Assembly (NCBI GenBank): GCA_009602725.1
Contig: WELB01000020.1
Span: 50,339-72,983 of the forward strand
Length of the DNA: 22,645 bases
Direction of reading: 5' to 3'
From: Spirogloea muscicola
Lineage: Eukaryota; Streptophyta; Zygnematophyceae; Spirogloeales; Spirogloeaceae
A model generated the notes under the pieces. That model saw nothing but the letters and a program-made list of their open reading frames with translations. It was not told the origin of the DNA and made no database searches. Of the stretch, positions 17,701 through 22,645 are shown in pieces (the stretch's first letter is position 1; each line of letters begins with the position of its first letter). Position numbers and translations under genes: made by a program.

Positions 17701-20700
17701 CAACCTGTTGACAAATTTCCTTTCGTTGCACAAGCGAGCGCAGGAGATGGCGGCAAACTGTTCTCTGAAACGACCACACAGAAGAAAATTGAAGATGAGA
17801 ATGTTTCAAAGATGATGCACACCAAGAGCAGCACTGAGAAGCATAGCAAGTCATGCTGCCTTCAAAAGCAACGGCCTAGTGACGAGCCGCACCTGTAGGT
17901 CGGTCTCGCCAGGCCATGCAGTGAGACCAATGAAGGCCAGCTGCAGAACGGCCAGCAGAATCTGGACACCCTTTCCCTCCCCTTGCTCCCCAAATGCCGC
18001 CACCAGAGCAGCACGAGCACCGGTCCCGAGACCATTAACAAGGGTTCCATTTGCCACGCTTTGGCTATGCTGTGCCAGCACGGGCTCGCTTGTGAGTGCA
18101 GGCGGCATCGTGGAAGACGGGAAGAGGTACGTGGCCGACCATCGTCCAAGGTACCAGATGACAGCCTGCACCAGAGAGCCCAAAGCTGAGTACTAAAGGA
18201 GGGGACCTGTGCCAAACCAAGCTGTGCACTCAAGCTGGCTAGACATCTTATGTAACCTGCCTGGACAACTTACCTCCATGAGTCGAGGGCTGAAAATGGC
18301 TGAGCGAATGTCGTTGTCAAGGCCAAGGGCCGCTACTCCAAGTGCTGACCTGAATCATCCCCAGAGTCAGTCAAAGGAGCAGCGAAGCAACACGGGAGGA
18401 GCCAGAAGGCCAGCAACAAGCAGAAGTCTTTTTACGTAGTGATCTGGAGTTGCAAGTGATTGCAGACGAGTGCAGGAGACGAGGACAGTCAGTCCACTGA
18501 CTCGGCAGCGACGACTGCTGGATGCTGGGCTTGTGCCCCATGGTGCTGCAGATTGGCGATCGAATCAGGGACCTGATGCAGCCAAATGCAAAAGGTCAGC
18601 GCAACCAAATTGGTCAGTGAATGTTGCTACTAGAATGCATGGTAGCCAGAGCAGATCAGCATGGCAACCACAAACTGCCAGTGGAACATTGATGGGGCTG
18701 GGGGCAAGGTTGCCAACCATGGGCGTTTCACCAACAGCAGGATCGGCAAGGACATGGCCGGTCATCAGGAGCAGGCAGTGCGCCTGTTCAAGGCCGACTG
18801 TAGGATCTGTCCGCCTGCGCATGTGCTGCCCAAATGCAAGATATTGTCACGTCACGCAGGCCTTCCTTGACCTTGACTCAATAGTAGTCAAGCAAGGCAG
18901 CTGTTGAAGCGTACCTCACCTCCAGCAACCGGTCCCGGCAGTCAGATGCAAGTGCTGCAAGGAGGTGCAATGAGGCAGAGGGTGCAGCCCTTGCAATGAC
19001 AGCCATAGCTGCAAGCCTCTCGTCACGAGCTGGCTCCACAGAAACGAACACAAAGCCTTCCGTTCAGCCATCAGTGAGGAGGCAGCTCGGATGACTTCAC
19101 TCGATCCAAAACAAGGCCGTTCCTTTCCTTCACCGACCTGCTACGGCAGCATCTGTGTGCTCCACTGCGTCGTCCTCGCCATCAGCGGATGATGCAGCAG
19201 CTGTGTGAGTCGGCCGGGGGTTGAGTCAGAGAATTTGCCATAGCTCGCGAGTCCGTGAGCTACAGGAACACTCTTTAGCATTACTCCTAGCATCAGCCAT
19301 TGAAGCAGCCAATTGGTGCACAGTTACATAGGATTGGTCAGGCATCCATGGATTTACCGGCAAGTTCAGCTTCCACAAAGGCGTGGAAGACGCGAGCTGC
19401 AGCTGCAGCAGCTTCGGAGGACACTATATCCGGGCAGCTCGAGCCCTCCTGTTTGAATATAACGGCCATCAGATTGTCGCGCTTGACCAACATGACAGAG
19501 GGCCAATAACTGGAACAGGGCAGTAAGCGGAGGCCATGCCTGCAGGATGGCGAGCCACGCCTCGGATAGCATGTCAAACGCAGCTCCACTCCAAGAGAAG
19601 CGCCCCTCGTCCCCGCCACCTCCATGCGCAATCACCGCGCACGTCATCGTGGCCAGCAGGTCCAGCGAAGGAGCTCCACTGCCACATCGCTCAGAGTCAG
19701 CAGCCCAAGTAGAGAAGGAGCGCAAGCAGGCCATGGCTGCATCACTGAATGCACGAAGGCAGGACATGCTCACTTATCAGGGGAGGCAGGCAGCAGGCTT
19801 TGAAAAACGTGAGGCCCGTGGCGCGTGGCTATGGCAACAAGGACCCTGCAACCATCTACGAACTCGCTGGCCACACCCAGGTGAAAGCCTGGTTCAGCTA
19901 TGGATCAAGGAGCTGCATTTGCAGTTCTGCAGCTAATGTGAGGCCATGGCAGCTTGGTGCCTGTGTGGCGGAGATGCTTACGACAGGCACAAGAGCACGC
20001 AGTTGTGCACGTGCAGCATGACAAAGACAAGACAGACAGGCAAGCCTCACCCATCCCTCCCACCACCAGCGATGGCTGCTGTCACTGCCTCGGGAGGAGC
20101 CAGCCACGAAAGCATGCTCCCACAGATCCGCCTGAGATGCTCGAGCAGCACGTGATTGCCATCTGCGAGCAGCCATTCTGTGTGATTATCTCTCACTGTT
20201 GCTTGCAGAGGACCTGCTAACAAGCAACAGGCGACCATGTCCTGCTCGGTTGTGACCGACATGCAGGCAGTTCAACGCCAGGAGCGAGTAGTAAACCTGC
20301 GGGGAAGACAGGGCCAGTGAGGGAGCTGAGCTGCACTATCAGCTGCCTTGCTGTCACAGCCAGTGGGGCATCGATCCAGGCGTCTGACGAAGCACTGTTG
20401 GCGAGGCCATGTTGTCTCACTCCAGAGTAGAGGTTCACGAGCCAGGCCACTCGTTCTGCCCCCAGCAGCGCCTCTCTCCACTCTTCGCCTGGCTGCTTGC
20501 AAGCCACATTCGCGCACTCCACTCACCAACTGGACTGAGGTCTCCAGAGCTACCAGCATGGATGATGCTCGAGCTCGAGCTGCAGGTCTGGCGGACAGCG
20601 GAGAAACCCTGAACCCTGAACCAGAGTGGCAAGTTCCTGACCTGAAGCAAGCCCCCACCAACGTGGCTGGGAAGGTGCGACTCAGTTGCCTGGGCGCCTT

Positions 20701-22614
20701 GGAAGTCCCAGTTCAGCGCCTGTGACATGGCATGGAGGCCAGCCGCAGCAACCTCCAGGTACAGGCTGCCTTGGTCCTCATTCCCAGAACGAGCCACAGA
20801 CATGAAGGCGGCCTCTTGCGCAGCTGTGAAGAAAGCCTGCAACCCAGTGGCAGAGGGCACTTGTGAATTGATGATGCACCTTCCTTTGTGACTGAAAAGC
20901 ACAATTGGTGCAGACCGAGCTTGGAAGTTGTCAATTATTCACCAGCGAGAGCACGTCTGCAACCTTGGCAATGCCGGCGGCAGAGGCTAGCTAGTGCATG
21001 CCTGCAAGCAGAGCCTCTCGAAGGAGGCTTTGCACTTGGTGTGGAACTCTGTCGGTAGCCTCATCTTGCTCGCAGTGGGGGGAGCAAACTCCACAGTCTG
21101 CAGGACGCAGGGGCCCCCGTATGAGCCTACAGCTGATTGCTCAATGCGAAGCAGCCAATGGAAACTGTGAGGCAGGCACAGCATCTGTGAGAAGCTGGGG
21201 GGGGGGATTGCACACCACCGCTTCCAGCAAGCCAATAGCCACCAGCTGTGCGGTGGGGCCAGATGCCCCTCCAGCTGCGTCCAGCACCTGGCTTTCATGA
21301 GCGAGGAGATGGACAACCACATGGCAACTTCAGCAGATACGTGGGAGGCAGGGTCAGCCAGGCGGGGCGGAAAGGCTGGCACAAGTCGGAGTCCCAGGAC
21401 TCCTCGTTCATTGGCAGCGATTGCTGCTGCTGGTGCTGCTGCTACCGGTCCCGTGCACAGTGGCCCCACGGGGGGGGGAGCAGAAGGAGGGGCTTGACCT
21501 CAGCCAAGAAGCCGTCCCTCTCCTCCCTTGCCATGTCCAGCCTGCAAAGAGCATGCACCATTCCATGGCTGCCAGGTCAGGGGGGTGTACCGACAGGCGA
21601 GGTGCCGCTTGTACACCAGCCTGGCTGGTGGAGTGAGAGCATCAACCAATCATGCAGGTCAACAGGTGGGGAACCCGCATGGGAGAGCACCAGGCGCGCT
21701 TGAGCAGAGATGCGACCACGGCCAGCGCCTTGCCCCGCACGTAGTTCCGTTGCATGTCCTGCCGCGCCATGAGCCAATGCAGGCAGTACCTGCAGGACCA
21801 CACAGCGGGAAACAGCGGATCAATCAGTCGTAGAACTGGAGGAGGCTGGCTGTCGAGGCCAGAGAGGCATAGACCTGCTGCTGCAGGGAGCCTCTGAGGT
21901 GGCGAGACAGGGCCGGCACTTCCACGCAGACGTGGAAGTGCGTGTACGGCTCGAGAAAGGTGAGAGGGAGGTGGAGGGAGCGCGGCGCTTCCACGTCAGC
22001 AGCGGCGGCTGCTGCTGGCAGTCACACGCGGGGCGCGCACCCCACGACCTGCTGTGCCCGCGAACATGCTAGGGCAGATGGCTGGCAGGAAGTGACCTCG
22101 TGGGCAGTTCGCGCCTAGCGACAGCTTACATGCGCAGGCCCGAGCATTCGGCGGGCGAGAGCAGGGCCCACTGGTCGACGGCCGCCTCCTGGAGGTTGGA
22201 CAAGGCCTGGAAGCACGCCATCGGGTTGGCGGACTTGTCTGCAACCGTGCCAGGCGTGGGGAGGGAGGTATGGTGCCGTCAGCACAGGGCAGTGGGGCCA
22301 CGGGCACGGGCAGGAGGCGGGCCGAGGGGGCGGCAGCGGGCTGACCGAGGACGTGGCGGCAGGCCGGGATGGCGGACGGCAGCTTGCGGAAGGCCAGCAG
22401 CGCGGTCTCGGCCTGCGCCCGTCTCTCGGGAACCTGTCGGTCCCAAGACGGACGGGGCAGGCAGGCGGTCAGGGAGGGGAGGGGGGGGCCGGGGGGGCGC
22501 CGTGGGGTGAGCGTGGGGCTCGGGCCTCGCCTGCAGGTCGTTGCAGGCAGCCTCCACGGCGTGGAGGACGGCGTCCAGGCCCGGGCCGCCGGGCCCCGGC
22601 CCGGACGCCTCCAT
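14727..22614 (-). CDS. XPO4: Exportin-4, 32 exons
   Basis: Nuclear export receptor of the importin-beta family, a HEAT-repeat RanGTP-dependent carrier; human XPO4 exports eIF5A and SMAD3. Exons: 22614-22531, 22433-22346, 22238-22130, 21789-21691, 21541-21499, 21287-21216, 21097-21002, 20836-20642, 20492-20297, 20195-20067, 19888-19774, 19744-19540, 19448-19358, 19200-19138, 19056-18920, 18825-18718, 18572-18502, 18349-18274, 18165-17893, 17764-17693, 17599-17525, 17412-17357, 17223-17121, 16922-16791, 16693-16550, 16411-16304, 16165-16112, 16000-15923, 15753-15640, 15443-15301, 15095-15026, 14915-14727. The sum is 3,588 bases, 1,195 codons plus stop; known XPO4 proteins are about 1,120-1,150. 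Landmarks: LAFRKLPSAIPACRHVL, NYVRGKALAVVASLLKRAW, LPTEFHTKCKASFE, QALNWDF, IFSPRLMEAVIWYLGRWSAT, WVDGQIAYL, GFCMRLLQLYSAHNIGK, YFGLQTVTPLVSVELLKYPK, FRHNVRLFLSNVRGF. Introns 1, 7 and 12 have GC donors. Intron 11 would be only 29 bases. Start ATG 22614 lies 31 bases from the window end; an upstream start is possible. Confidence 0.92.
21916..21941. repeat. Intronic hairpin, 11-bp stem
   Basis: GCACTTCCACG (21916-21926) and CGTGGAAGTGC (21931-21941) pair perfectly around CAGA. It lies in the 340-base intron 3 of the exportin-4 gene, which also has an open minus-strand stretch (about 21834-21966) that the spliced homology model does not use. Function unknown. Confidence 0.8.
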
Positions 22615-22645
22615 GGGGCCCAGGCGGCGGTCAGCGCCGGCGCGG

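Overview
The window looks like nuclear DNA of a green alga. A core chlorophyte, perhaps a trebouxiophyte, is my inference. The reasons are many short exons, acceptors almost always ending TGCAG, a UGUAA-type poly(A) signal, and proteins closest in pattern to plant and algal families. No bacterial-style operons, rRNA, tRNA or CRISPR arrays were seen.

Region by region: (1) 1-4028 is a graveyard of 5'-truncated non-LTR retrotransposon (LINE) ends. Fragments of the ORF2 C-terminus finish in a conserved L-T-R-x-Y-stop tail, and 3' UTR modules carry a small stem-loop. They lie on both strands and are often back to back. (2) 4029-5404 has no recognisable gene. (3) 5405-9137, minus strand: an 11-exon gene for a GlnT-type (type III-like) glutamine synthetase family enzyme, reconstructed in one continuous frame. 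(4) 9167-13020 is a perfect inverted repeat with no spacer, centred between 11093 and 11094. Each arm of about 1.93 kb carries the same LINE fragments. The right end coincides with the only N in the window (13019), and both ends lie in poly-C/poly-G tracts, so an assembly fold-back must be considered first. (5) 12959-14399, plus strand: a six-exon gene for a DUF2358 (NTF2-like) protein whose 5' end lies inside the right palindrome arm. (6) 14400-14726: the short gap between two convergent genes, holding a perfect 12-bp hairpin with a TGTAA signal on each strand. (7) 14727-22614, minus strand: exportin-4, 32 exons, whose spliced length stays in frame throughout (about 1,195 codons).

The three host genes show no shared pathway: nitrogen/amide metabolism, an uncharacterised probably plastid protein, and nuclear transport. 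What stands out is genome structure: the palindrome, the LINE 3' end family with covarying stem-loops, an unusually high share of GC-AG introns (four well supported and one probable among about 46), and the shared poly(A) hairpin. All exon borders were worked out by hand from reading frame, splice sites and remembered family patterns. No alignment was run.
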